A DNA stretch of 6,760 nt from Spartobacteria bacterium (GTDB lineage Bacteria > Verrucomicrobiota > Verrucomicrobiia > Chthoniobacterales > UBA10450): assembly GCA_021324035.1 (NCBI GenBank), contig JAJPJU010000148.1, forward strand, positions 1-6,760, in the 5' to 3' direction. The notes under the pieces are model-generated. The model was not told the DNA's origin. It searched no databases and worked only from the letters and a program-made list of their open reading frames with translations. Numbering within the stretch: position 1 is the first letter of the stretch; each line of letters starts with the position of its first letter. Below are positions 1 through 6,686 of the stretch, one piece after another. The translations under genes and the position numbers were made by a program.

Positions 1-2
1 CG

Positions 3-185
3 GTGCTGGTCGAGTGCGGTTTCCTGAGTAATCCGCGCGAAGGCGGAGCAGCCCGGGACTCTGAATATCGTGACGAGCTGGCGGACCGGATCGCGGAAGC
101 AGTCATGGAACAACGCGGCGGAAGTCACCGCATGGCGAAGCGGGAGAAATCGGCAAGCGAATCTCCGCTTTTCGACAATAACTAA
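3..185 (+). CDS. N-acetylmuramoyl-L-alanine amidase (Amidase_3 type), C-terminal fragment
   Basis: This is the last 60 residues of a gene that enters from the left edge; the true start lies outside the window. The opening residues VLVECGFLSNPRE match the conserved end of the zinc-dependent Amidase_3 (AmiC/CwlV) fold. In that family the Glu of the V-E-x-G-F motif is the catalytic glutamate and the S-N-P-x-E turn follows it. The next stretch, YRDELADRIAEAVMEQ, fits the family's final helix. Such enzymes cleave the amide bond between MurNAc and L-Ala of the stem peptide in the periplasm, during cell separation and wall turnover. About 20 polar, charged residues follow the fold and look like an unstructured tail. 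The TAA stop overlaps the stop of the convergent transporter gene. The zinc-binding His/Glu/His residues would lie upstream and cannot be checked here. Confidence 0.82.
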   Translation: MLVECGFLSNPREGGAARDSEYRDELADRIAEAVMEQRGGSHRMAKREKSASESPLFDNN

Positions 186-1513
186 AACTCCTTTCCGTGT
201 TCCTCGCGGCCGATCGCCGCGAGAAAAATGATCGCGACGAAGACCACCGCCGCAACCAGCGCCATTGTTAGAGCATAGTTTGGCTGTCCGTTGGCACGGC
301 GGAAATGTTCGGCAAGCCAGGCCTGTTGTTGCGCTGCATAAGCCGCGGCGAAATTTCCAAGTTGATAGGCCAGGCCGGGAAAGGTTCCGCGGAAGGCGGA
401 GGGAGAAAGTTCATTCAAATGGATAGGAACAACTCCCCACGCGCCCTGGACCATGAACTGAATCAGAAATCCGCCGGCAATCAGCAGCCCAGTGTTCGGC
501 GCAAAAATCCAGAGAGGGATCAGCAACATTCCACATGCCGCGGCCAGAATGATGACGCGCCGCCTTCCCCAATTCTGCGACAAATAACCAATCACGCTTC
601 CTCCGCAGATCATTCCAAACGCGTAGATGATTGCGATCTGCGACGTTTGGTCGGAATTGAAACCACGCTGCTTTTGAAGGTAGGTCGCGTAAAGATCCTG
701 CGTTCCGTGCGACATGTAATTGAACGCCGTCATCAAGAGCGCCGCATAAACGAACAGCGCGCCGTACTGTCTGAAAAAGATCGACCATTTCAGCTTCGAT
801 CGATGTTGCGCTCGATCGCGCAGCCATACCGGTGACTCAGGAACCCGCGCCCGGATGTAAATTACCAGGAGGGCCGGCAGCGCACCCGCCACAAACAATC
901 CGCGCCAGCCGAAATGAGGAAACACAATCCAGTAAACGAGCGCGGCCAGCAGGTAACCGACTGCGTATCCTTGTTGGAGAATTCCTGAAAAGAGTCCACG
1001 CACCTGGGTTGGTAACGACTCCATCGCCAGCGAAGCGCCGAGCCCCCACTCGCCGCCCATTCCGATGCCAAACAGAGCGCGCAGAATCAGGAACACGGTA
1101 AAGTTCGGCGCAAACGCGGTCGCCAATTCCATGATCGAATAAAAAACGATGTCGACCATCAACGGAATGCGCCGGCCGAATCTATCTCCCAGCCAGCCAA
1201 AGATGAACGCGCCCACTGGCCGCATCATTAAAGTCAGGGTGATGGCAAAGGTGACCTTGGAAACCGTGCGGCCGAAGTCCTGACCGAGTTGTCCGAGGAC
1301 GAACGTGACCAGGAAAAAGTCGAGCGCATCTAACGCCCAACCGAGGAAGCAGGCGATGAAAGTGTTCCGCTGGTCGCGGTTCAGGAGTTTGAAAAACCGA
1401 ATTGTCGCCACGCCGTCTATATTGACGGGCTTGCGGGGTTTTCGTTCAAGGCTGCACCGCGCCCCCACGTTTTTACGATAATTGCGCAACTTTTCGCCTA
1501 AGATCTTCACCAA
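182..1513 (-). CDS. MFS transporter, probably sialate/lactate:H+ symporter (SHS)-like
   Basis: This is a polytopic inner-membrane protein of up to 443 residues with the alternating hydrophobic segments of a 12-helix major facilitator. MFS motif A is clear between helices 2 and 3 (G-W-L-G-D-R-F-G-R-R, residues 106-115), and a degenerate copy in the second half reads G-Y-L-S-Q-N-W-G-R-R-R. The helix 1 signature FLGWALDALDFF and the helix 4-5 segment RALFGIGMGGEWGLGASLAMES resemble the sialate:H+ symport branch (NanT and JEN1-type carboxylate carriers) of the sugar/organic-acid porters. Proton-coupled uptake of a small carboxylate or sugar acid is therefore inferred; the substrate is not determined by sequence alone. 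The start is uncertain. The longest frame opens with TTG at 1513, with GTG codons at 1510, 1468 and 1411. The family normally begins about 20 residues before FLGW, which favours GTG at 1411 (residue 35). No strong Shine-Dalgarno sequence precedes any of these starts. The gene is divergent from the Cys-rich gene and convergent with the amidase. Confidence 0.88.
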   Translation of the reverse strand: MVKILGEKLRNYRKNVGARCSLERKPRKPVNIDGVATIRFFKLLNRDQRNTFIACFLGWALDALDFFLVTFVLGQLGQDFGRTVSKVTFAITLTLMMRPVGAFIFGWLGDRFGRRIPLMVDIVFYSIMELATAFAPNFTVFLILRALFGIGMGGEWGLGASLAMESLPTQVRGLFSGILQQGYAVGYLLAALVYWIVFPHFGWRGLFVAGALPALLVIYIRARVPESPVWLRDRAQHRSKLKWSIFFRQYGALFVYAALLMTAFNYMSHGTQDLYATYLQKQRGFNSDQTSQIAIIYAFGMICGGSVIGYLSQNWGRRRVIILAAACGMLLIPLWIFAPNTGLLIAGGFLIQFMVQGAWGVVPIHLNELSPSAFRGTFPGLAYQLGNFAAAYAAQQQAWLAEHFRRANGQPNYALTMALVAAVVFVAIIFLAAIGREEHGKEF

Positions 1514-1585
1514 CTCGATTTTTTGATAACGGATACAAAATTCACTCGCAATTCCCCGCAGCTGAATTTCAGCACCCGGCAGCAG

Positions 1586-1990
1586 ATGGTATATTTCCGG
1601 ATGCGTTATCTGGTTAAGGCGCGATTAAAATCAGGCAAATCGAAGGCGTTGCTGGGATCGATCGACGATGGAAGTCTCGGAAAAGGGTCAATCGCGGGCG
1701 ACGAATACACTTATAATATGAAGGAGGCCCGTTTGGGCTCCGATGGCGTCGCCACCTGGGTGGAAACATGTTTCTGCGATCCTCCCCTCGCCGAAGAACG
1801 ACCATATTGGGAAGAGTATTTCGAATTGGTAAACGTCAAAGATGCCCATTCGCGACGGAACTGCCGTCACGAAAATGGGACCGAACCGTGGGCGTGCTGC
1901 AATTGCGATTGCACAGGCAAACTCGAGGAGAAACTGCGCGGACAGGGCGAAGCGTTGCTGGAGAGGCTTCAGAAAGCCGATTTCGCTTAG
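1586..1990 (+). CDS. Conserved-type small Cys-rich protein of unknown function
   Basis: I do not recognise a named family. From ATG 1586 the product has 134 residues; ATG 1601 gives 129 residues beginning MRYLVKARLKSGK, which looks like a natural first beta strand, and a TTG at 1523 would extend it to 155. No start has a convincing Shine-Dalgarno sequence. The N-terminal half (strand, helix, then GDEYTYNMKEARL and TWVETCFC) suggests a small alpha/beta, ferredoxin-like fold, possibly of the dimeric alpha-beta barrel kind. The C-terminal half contains the motif ERPYWEEYFEL, then RRNCRHENGTEPWACCNCDC and a charged helix. Seven cysteines (C-x-C, one single, then C-C-x-C-x-C) could bind zinc or an Fe-S cluster. 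No signal peptide or membrane segment is seen, so the protein is probably cytoplasmic. It lies 102 bp upstream of metH on the same strand. Co-transcription is possible, but a hairpin sits at its stop codon. The regular, motif-rich protein argues for a real gene. Confidence 0.8.
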   Translation: MVYFRMRYLVKARLKSGKSKALLGSIDDGSLGKGSIAGDEYTYNMKEARLGSDGVATWVETCFCDPPLAEERPYWEEYFELVNVKDAHSRRNCRHENGTEPWACCNCDCTGKLEEKLRGQGEALLERLQKADFA

Positions 1991-2004
1991 CTTCAGCGAA
2001 GCTA
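1988..2004 (+). terminator. Hairpin overlapping the stop codon of the Cys-rich gene (weak terminator or repeat)
   Basis: TAGCTTC (1988-1994) and GAAGCTA (1998-2004) are perfect 7-bp inverted arms around a 3-nt AGC loop, starting on the TAG stop. No T-run follows, so it is not a canonical intrinsic terminator. It may attenuate transcription towards metH, protect the mRNA 3' end, or be a copy of a dispersed palindromic repeat. Confidence 0.35.
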
Positions 2005-2018
2005 CCGGCAGGGCAAGA

Positions 2019-2042
2019 ACGTATCGACGTATCATGATGCGT
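2019..2042. promoter_or_regulatory. Candidate operator: clustered ACGTATC half-sites upstream of metH
   Basis: ACGTATC occurs at 2019-2025 and again at 2027-2033, an 8-bp period. An inverted half-site, GATGCGT, lies at 2036-2042. The last two form a 16-bp near-palindrome (2027-2042) with one mismatched pair. The cluster ends 50 bp before the metH ATG, a suitable position for a regulator of metH. No regulator is known for it, and the assignment rests only on symmetry and position. The intergenic stretch is too short to hold a cobalamin riboswitch, and none was recognised. Confidence 0.3.
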
Positions 2043-2092
2043 AGATTTGTTCCTTGATCCCTGGCACAAACCCGGCTTAGTTCCCCGGAAAC

Positions 2093-5000
2093 ATGCCGGC
2101 TGATCTCCATCCTTTGGAAATTCTTTTACGCGACCGCATCGTCGTGCTCGACGGCGCGATGGGGACCATGATCCAGCGTCGAAAATTGTCGGAAGCCGAT
2201 TATCGCGGAAACCGGTTTCAAGATTGGAAAGGCAAAGATCTTAAAGGCAGTCTCGAGCTCCTCAATATCACCCAGCCGCACGTGGTCGAGGAGATCCATC
2301 GGGATTATCTCAACGCCGGGGCTGATATCATTGAAACCAACACCTTTAGCGGAACCACGATCGGTCTTCACGATTTCTTGTTCCAAAACGAGCCCAGACA
2401 TGGACGCAAAGACCAGGAATTTTTTCAGCGCGTGATCGACGATCCCGATCTGCGAAGCCTTGTCCACGAAATGAATTTGTCCGCGGCGAAAATCGCCCGC
2501 CGCGCGGCAGATGAAGCGACCGACAAAACGGGCATCCAACGATTTGTCGGCGGATCGCTCGGTCCCCTCCCCGTCGCTGCTTCGATCTCGCCGGACGTGG
2601 GCGACCCGGGATTTCGATCCGTCACGTTCGATCAATTGCGTCAGACTTATTTCGATCAGGTAACCGCGTTGATCGAAGGTGGCGTCGATCTTCTGTTCGT
2701 CGAAACGGTTTTCGATACGCTGAACGGAAAGGCTGCGCTTGTCGCAATTGAGGCGGCGTTCGAAAAAACGGGTCGCAGAGCTCCGCTGATTATTTCCGGA
2801 ACAGTAACCGACCGGGCGGGACGAACATTAAGTGGTCAAACCGTCGAGGCCTTTTTAGTTTCGATCGGCTACGCCAAACCGCTGTTAGTGGGATTGAATT
2901 GCTCGCTCGGTCCTGACGAGATGGATCCGTTTATTGAAGAGCTCGCCCGGGTCGCGCCTTTTTACGTAGCGGCGTATCCAAATGCAGGTCTGCCAGATCC
3001 GCTTTCGGAAACCGGATTCCCCGAAACAGCCGAGACGCTCGCGCCCAAGCTTGAAAAGTGGGCCAAGAACGGCTGGTTGAATCTTGTCGGAGGTTGTTGC
3101 GGCACGACGCCCGACCACATTCGAGCAATCGCCACAGCTGTGCGCGGCCTTCAGCCACGACATCTGAAATCCGAAGTCCGAAATTCGAAGTCCGAAACTC
3201 TGCAGCTTTCCGGACTCGAGCCGTTGAACATCACATCGGATTTCGGATTCGTGGTGATCGGCGAGCGAACGAACATTACCGGCTCGCCAAAGTTTTCGAA
3301 ACTGATCTTGACCAACGATTTCGACGGGGCGCTGGCGGTAGCGCGTCAGCAGGTTCAGGGCGGCGCCAACATTCTGGATGTAAACATGGATGAGGGCATG
3401 ATCGATTCGGAAGCGGCCATGACCCGGTTCCTGAATCTCATCGCGAGCGAACCAGAGATCGCCCGCATCCCGATCATGATCGACAGCTCAAAATGGAGCG
3501 TAATCGAAGCGGGGCTGAAATGCTTGCAGGGAAAGTCGGTCGTGAATTCGATCTCGTTGAAGAACGGCGAGGAAGAATTTCTGCGCCAGGCGCTCACCAT
3601 CCGGCGTTACGGCGCGGCGGTCATCGTGATGGCGTTCGACGAACAGGGCCAGGCCGACAATTTTCAACGCCGGATCGAGATTTGCGAACGCGCTTACAAA
3701 CTGCTGATCCACACTGCCGGCTTTGCAACAACCGATATCATTTTCGATCCCAACGTTCTCACCGTCGCCACCGGTTTGGAGGAGCATCGCAACTACGCCG
3801 TCGATTTTATCGAGGCGACGCGTTGGATTAAAAAGAATCTCCCCGGCGCGCGGGTTAGCGGCGGGGTCAGCAATATTTCGTTTTCATTTCGCGGGAACAA
3901 CACTGTCCGCGAGGCGATGCACGCGGCGTTTTTGTTTCACGCGATCCGGGCGGGTCTCGACATGGCGATCGTCAACGCGGGTCAGCTCGCCGTTTACGAG
4001 GACATCGAGCCGGAATTGCGGGAGCGCGTTGAAGATGTGCTTCTGAATCGCCGGGACGACGCGACCGAACGGCTCGTCGAACTCGCCGAGCGCGTAAAAG
4101 GAAAACCGAAAGTCGACACCGCGAAAAATGCGGCGTGGCGAAATGAACCGGTTGAGGAACGTCTCAAGCACGCGCTCGTTCATGGAATTACCGATTATAT
4201 CGATGTCGACACCGAAGAGGCGCGGCAAAAAGTGACCCGCCCGCTCGATGTCATTGAAGGCGCATTGATGGCGGGAATGAGCGTGGTCGGCGACTTATTC
4301 GGTGCGGGCAAAATGTTTTTGCCACAAGTGGTTAAGAGCGCGCGAGTCATGAAAAAGGCGGTCGCGTATTTAATGCCATTTATGGAGGCGGAAAAAACCG
4401 CCGAAGCCAAACCGCAGGGCCGGATCGTGATGGCCACGGTGAAAGGCGACGTTCACGATATCGGGAAGAACATCGTCGGCGTTGTCCTGCAATGTAACAA
4501 CTACGACGTGATTGATCTCGGCGTAATGGTTCCCGCAGCGAAAATTCTCCAAGCAGCGCGCGAGAAAAACGCGGACGCGATTGGCTTGAGCGGATTGATC
4601 ACGCCGTCGCTCGATGAAATGGTGCACGTGGCCCAGGAGATGGAGCGCGAAAAATTTCAGCTGCCGCTGCTGATCGGAGGCGCGACCACCAGCCGCGCGC
4701 ACACCGCGGTCAAGATTGCGCCGCATTATCATGAAAGCACCGTGCACGTGCTCGATGCATCGCGCGCGGTCGGGGTGGTCAATTCGTTGCTGAATTCGAA
4801 GCAGAAAGCGCTTTTCGATTCCAAAACGCGCGCCGAATACGAAGCTTTGCGAAAAGCGCACGGAGCGAAGACGCGCGCGACAAAACTTCTTTCGCTCGAA
4901 CAAGCGCGAACCAATCGCACGCCGATCGACTGGAACAACTATCAGCCGCCGAAGCCGGAATTCATTGGGACACGCGAAGTGACTGCAACGGTTGGCGATC

Positions 5001-5878
5001 TTCGCGAGTTCGTCGATTGGTCGCCCTTCTTTCACGCTTGGGAACTGCGCGGCCGCTATCCCGCGATTTTCGACGATCCGACTGTCGGAAAACAGGCGCG
5101 CGAATTGTTTAACGACGCGCAAACGTTGTTGGATGAGATCGCGACCAAGAATTCGCTGATTGGCCGCGGAGTTTTTGGATTCTGGCCGGCTAAATCCACC
5201 GGAGACGATGTGGATCTGTTTGTCGACGATTCGAGACTGGCGACCTTTAATTTCCTGCGACAGCAAATGCAAAAACCTGCCGGACAATTTAATCACTGCC
5301 TCGCAGATTTCGTCACTCCCGAAACTTCTCAACCTCTCAACCTTTCAACTCCTCAACCTTCTGATTATCTTGGCGGTTTCGCGGTGACAATTCACGGCGC
5401 CGACGAGCTAGCCGAACAATTCAAAACCGGCCACGACGATTACAGCGCGATTATCGTGAAAGCCCTGGCGGATCGATTGGCCGAAGCGTTCGCGGAATAT
5501 TTGCATAAACAGGCGCGTATCGCCTGGGGATTTGGTCGCCAGGAAAAACTGTCGAACGATGAGCTGATCCGTGAGAAGTATCGCGGGATCCGCCCGGCTC
5601 CGGGATATCCGGCTTGTCCGGATCATATTCAAAAATGCACGCTGTTTGAGCTGTTGGACGCGGGAGAAAAGACGGGCATCAAACTAACGGAGTCGTATGC
5701 GATGCATCCGGCCGCGAGTGTGAGCGGATTTTATTTCTCACATCCTGACTGTAAATATTTCGGCGTCGGCCAAATTGGGCGTGATCAGGTTGAAGATTAT
5801 GCGAACCGCCGGGGCGAACCTGTCGCGGCGGTCGAAAAACGCCTTGGGCCGAATCTTGGCTACGAACCAAATCCGTGA
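2093..5878 (+). CDS. metH: Cobalamin-dependent methionine synthase (5-methyltetrahydrofolate--homocysteine methyltransferase)
   Basis: This cytoplasmic enzyme transfers the methyl group of 5-methyl-THF to homocysteine through cob(I)alamin, making methionine and THF. All modules are present. The homocysteine domain (about 9-355) has LDGAMGT and zinc ligands Cys270, Cys335 and Cys336. The pterin domain (about 385-650) contains IGERTN and the DSSKW segment. The helical cobalamin cap is at about 684-775. The B12 domain (about 776-910) carries the D-x-H-x-x-G motif, with Asp786, His788 and Ser839 matching the E. coli 757/759/810 triad. The reactivation domain (about 944-1255) has the SAM-binding R-x-x-x-G-Y motif at Arg1167 to Tyr1172. 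The protein is 1261 residues against 1227 in E. coli. The excess is mainly a 23-residue insertion near residues 97-120, a longer linker at about 354-370 and a longer loop near 1077-1091. ATG 2093 gives the expected N terminus; the Shine-Dalgarno is weak. Reactivation would need a flavodoxin-type reductant encoded elsewhere. Confidence 0.98.
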   Translation: MPADLHPLEILLRDRIVVLDGAMGTMIQRRKLSEADYRGNRFQDWKGKDLKGSLELLNITQPHVVEEIHRDYLNAGADIIETNTFSGTTIGLHDFLFQNEPRHGRKDQEFFQRVIDDPDLRSLVHEMNLSAAKIARRAADEATDKTGIQRFVGGSLGPLPVAASISPDVGDPGFRSVTFDQLRQTYFDQVTALIEGGVDLLFVETVFDTLNGKAALVAIEAAFEKTGRRAPLIISGTVTDRAGRTLSGQTVEAFLVSIGYAKPLLVGLNCSLGPDEMDPFIEELARVAPFYVAAYPNAGLPDPLSETGFPETAETLAPKLEKWAKNGWLNLVGGCCGTTPDHIRAIATAVRGLQPRHLKSEVRNSKSETLQLSGLEPLNITSDFGFVVIGERTNITGSPKFSKLILTNDFDGALAVARQQVQGGANILDVNMDEGMIDSEAAMTRFLNLIASEPEIARIPIMIDSSKWSVIEAGLKCLQGKSVVNSISLKNGEEEFLRQALTIRRYGAAVIVMAFDEQGQADNFQRRIEICERAYKLLIHTAGFATTDIIFDPNVLTVATGLEEHRNYAVDFIEATRWIKKNLPGARVSGGVSNISFSFRGNNTVREAMHAAFLFHAIRAGLDMAIVNAGQLAVYEDIEPELRERVEDVLLNRRDDATERLVELAERVKGKPKVDTAKNAAWRNEPVEERLKHALVHGITDYIDVDTEEARQKVTRPLDVIEGALMAGMSVVGDLFGAGKMFLPQVVKSARVMKKAVAYLMPFMEAEKTAEAKPQGRIVMATVKGDVHDIGKNIVGVVLQCNNYDVIDLGVMVPAAKILQAAREKNADAIGLSGLITPSLDEMVHVAQEMEREKFQLPLLIGGATTSRAHTAVKIAPHYHESTVHVLDASRAVGVVNSLLNSKQKALFDSKTRAEYEALRKAHGAKTRATKLLSLEQARTNRTPIDWNNYQPPKPEFIGTREVTATVGDLREFVDWSPFFHAWELRGRYPAIFDDPTVGKQARELFNDAQTLLDEIATKNSLIGRGVFGFWPAKSTGDDVDLFVDDSRLATFNFLRQQMQKPAGQFNHCLADFVTPETSQPLNLSTPQPSDYLGGFAVTIHGADELAEQFKTGHDDYSAIIVKALADRLAEAFAEYLHKQARIAWGFGRQEKLSNDELIREKYRGIRPAPGYPACPDHIQKCTLFELLDAGEKTGIKLTESYAMHPAASVSGFYFSHPDCKYFGVGQIGRDQVEDYANRRGEPVAAVEKRLGPNLGYEPNP
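3166..3197 (+). repeat. CCGAA-type tandem repeat inside metH linker
   Basis: Two adjacent 14-bp units, TCCGAAGTCCGAAA (3170-3183) and TTCGAAGTCCGAAA (3184-3197), differ at one base, and GAAA at 3166-3169 precedes them. They encode part of the HLKSEVRNSKSETLQ linker between the homocysteine and pterin domains. The frame is kept, and the linker is about five residues longer than I recall for E. coli MetH. Such CCGAA repeats are more usual between genes. Confidence 0.75.
3236..3250 (-). repeat. Inverted copy of the CCGAA repeat in metH
   Basis: The + strand reads TCGGATTTCGGATTC. The complement of 3236-3248 matches 3169-3181 at 12 of 13 positions, and the one mismatch would be a G-U pair in RNA. 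The two arms enclose 54 nt that encode the conserved MetH motif LSGLEPLNI. The arm encodes the SDFGF residues immediately before the pterin domain. Confidence 0.6.
5326..5358 (+). repeat. CTCAACC-type degenerate tandem repeat inside metH
   Basis: Four degenerate 7-9 bp units follow each other: TTCTCAACC, TCTCAACC, TTTCAAC and TCCTCAACC. In the metH frame they encode TSQPLNLSTPQPS-type low-complexity sequence between the conserved CLADFV and DYLGGFAVT segments of the reactivation domain. E. coli MetH, from memory, is about eight residues shorter here. The surrounding protein is strongly conserved, so the repeat occupies a tolerant surface loop. Confidence 0.75.
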
Positions 5879-5898
5879 TACTGGTCACGACGAAATTG

Positions 5899-5976
<78 letters not shown>

Positions 5977-5992
5977 GAAGAACGATTGCTGG

Positions 5993-6021
5993 CCACTTGT
6001 TCACTCGTCACTGGTCACTTC
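5993..6021 (+). repeat. TCACTNG-type degenerate heptamer repeat downstream of tRNA-Pro
   Basis: Units CCACTTG (5993-5999), TCACTCG (6001-6007), TCACTGG (6008-6014) and TCACTTC (6015-6021) run nearly in tandem. The 9-mer ACTGGTCAC within it (6010-6018) also occurs on the other side of the tRNA at 5880-5888. It is probably a small intergenic repeat; no function is evident. Confidence 0.6.
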
Positions 6022-6075
6022 TTTTGAACCGTCCCTTCTCGCATCCGGAAATCCGATTACATTGGACTGTTTGAA

Positions 6076-6624
6076 ATGAGAGTCTTTCGAGCAACAACCC
6101 TGGTTATCGGAGCAAGCATAATCGCCTCACTACACGCGCAGGTCGCGACCGACTCCGGACTGCAATCAGCCGCCTCGCCGGCTTCCAGACCATCACCGAG
6201 CGCCACCGCCGAACCGACCATCCCCGAACGCGCGCAGATCGATCAGATTTTCAAACAAACGTCACTCGGCAAGGAAGCCGACGAACGACGGCTTCATATT
6301 GAGTGGAGAGAACTGGAGAATCGCGTCGTGAACGATCCGGACATCGTCGCAGCGAAGCAAGCGGCTGATAAAGCACACACCGATTTGGAAAAACGTCAGC
6401 TTCTTCGCGCATATTACGATCTTTATTATGGGCGAATGCGCGCGCTCGCCTCGAGCCCGGAAATGAAGGCTTCTCTCGATCAATTACGAATCGCCCACGT
6501 CAGCCGGACAAGTCAACATCGGGTCCGGTCTGTCGAGGACGCCGATTTGCCGTCGCCTTCCCCCACCCCGAAGAAAAAAGAGAAAAAAGGCGGCCGGCTG
6601 AAAAAATTCCAGAGCAAAGAGTGA
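6076..6624 (+). CDS. Small secreted helical protein with lysine-rich tail, unknown function
   Basis: I recognise no family for this 182-residue protein. The N terminus (MRVF, then a hydrophobic stretch of residues 7-19 ending in LHA) is a convincing Sec signal peptide, with likely cleavage after Ala21 before QVA. A Ser/Pro/Ala-rich linker follows at about 25-50. Residues 53-145 are rich in Glu, Lys, Arg, Ala and Leu, and probably form long helices or a coiled coil. This part includes Tyr-rich RAYYDLYYGRMRAL. The last 18 residues are strongly basic (PKKKEKKGGRLKKF) after a PSPSPTP spacer, which could bind a polyanion such as peptidoglycan-associated polymer or nucleic acid; that is speculation. 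No cysteine or catalytic motif is visible. ATG 6076 is chosen because it places the signal peptide correctly; its Shine-Dalgarno sequence is poor. The gene stands alone between two tRNA genes. Confidence 0.82.
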   Translation: MRVFRATTLVIGASIIASLHAQVATDSGLQSAASPASRPSPSATAEPTIPERAQIDQIFKQTSLGKEADERRLHIEWRELENRVVNDPDIVAAKQAADKAHTDLEKRQLLRAYYDLYYGRMRALASSPEMKASLDQLRIAHVSRTSQHRVRSVEDADLPSPSPTPKKKEKKGGRLKKFQSKE

Positions 6625-6644
6625 TGCGATTCGTTTCACGGATG

Positions 6645-6672
6645 TTGCTCCCGAGCGCGCGACGGTTATTCT
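6645..6672 (+). promoter_or_regulatory. Possible sigma70-like promoter for tRNA-Glu
   Basis: TTGCTC (6645-6650) and TATTCT (6667-6672) are 16 bp apart, and the -10-like hexamer ends 14 bp before the tRNA. The matches to consensus are modest (3/6 and 4/6). Position is the main support, since a tRNA promoter is expected in the 62-bp gap after the preceding stop codon. Confidence 0.3.
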
Positions 6673-6686
6673 AGTTCTCCGCTGAT

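Noticed and set aside
305..835. 176-codon open frame on the + strand opposite the transporter
   Set aside because: The composition is polar and patternless, while the opposite strand encodes a clear membrane protein with MFS motifs.
1991..2092. Cobalamin or SAM riboswitch before metH
   Set aside because: The gap is only about 100 bp and no B12-box or SAM-box-like conserved core could be seen; a full cobalamin riboswitch would not fit.
1688..2110. 140-codon open frame on the - strand over the Cys-rich gene and the metH start
   Set aside because: The + strand frame has the motif-rich protein. The antisense product shows no domain, and it would overlap the metH start.
3170..3250. Frameshift or disruption of metH by repeats
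   Set aside because: The frame is uninterrupted through both repeat regions and the flanking MetH motifs remain in register, so the gene appears functional.
4370..5332. Long 320-codon open frame on the - strand opposite metH
   Set aside because: It lies wholly antisense to an unmistakable metH. Its protein is rich in Arg, Phe and His with no domain pattern, as expected of a shadow frame in GC-biased coding DNA.
5326..5358. CRISPR-like array
   Set aside because: The units are 7-9 bp, contiguous and degenerate, with no spacers and no cas genes; they are in-frame coding low-complexity repeats.
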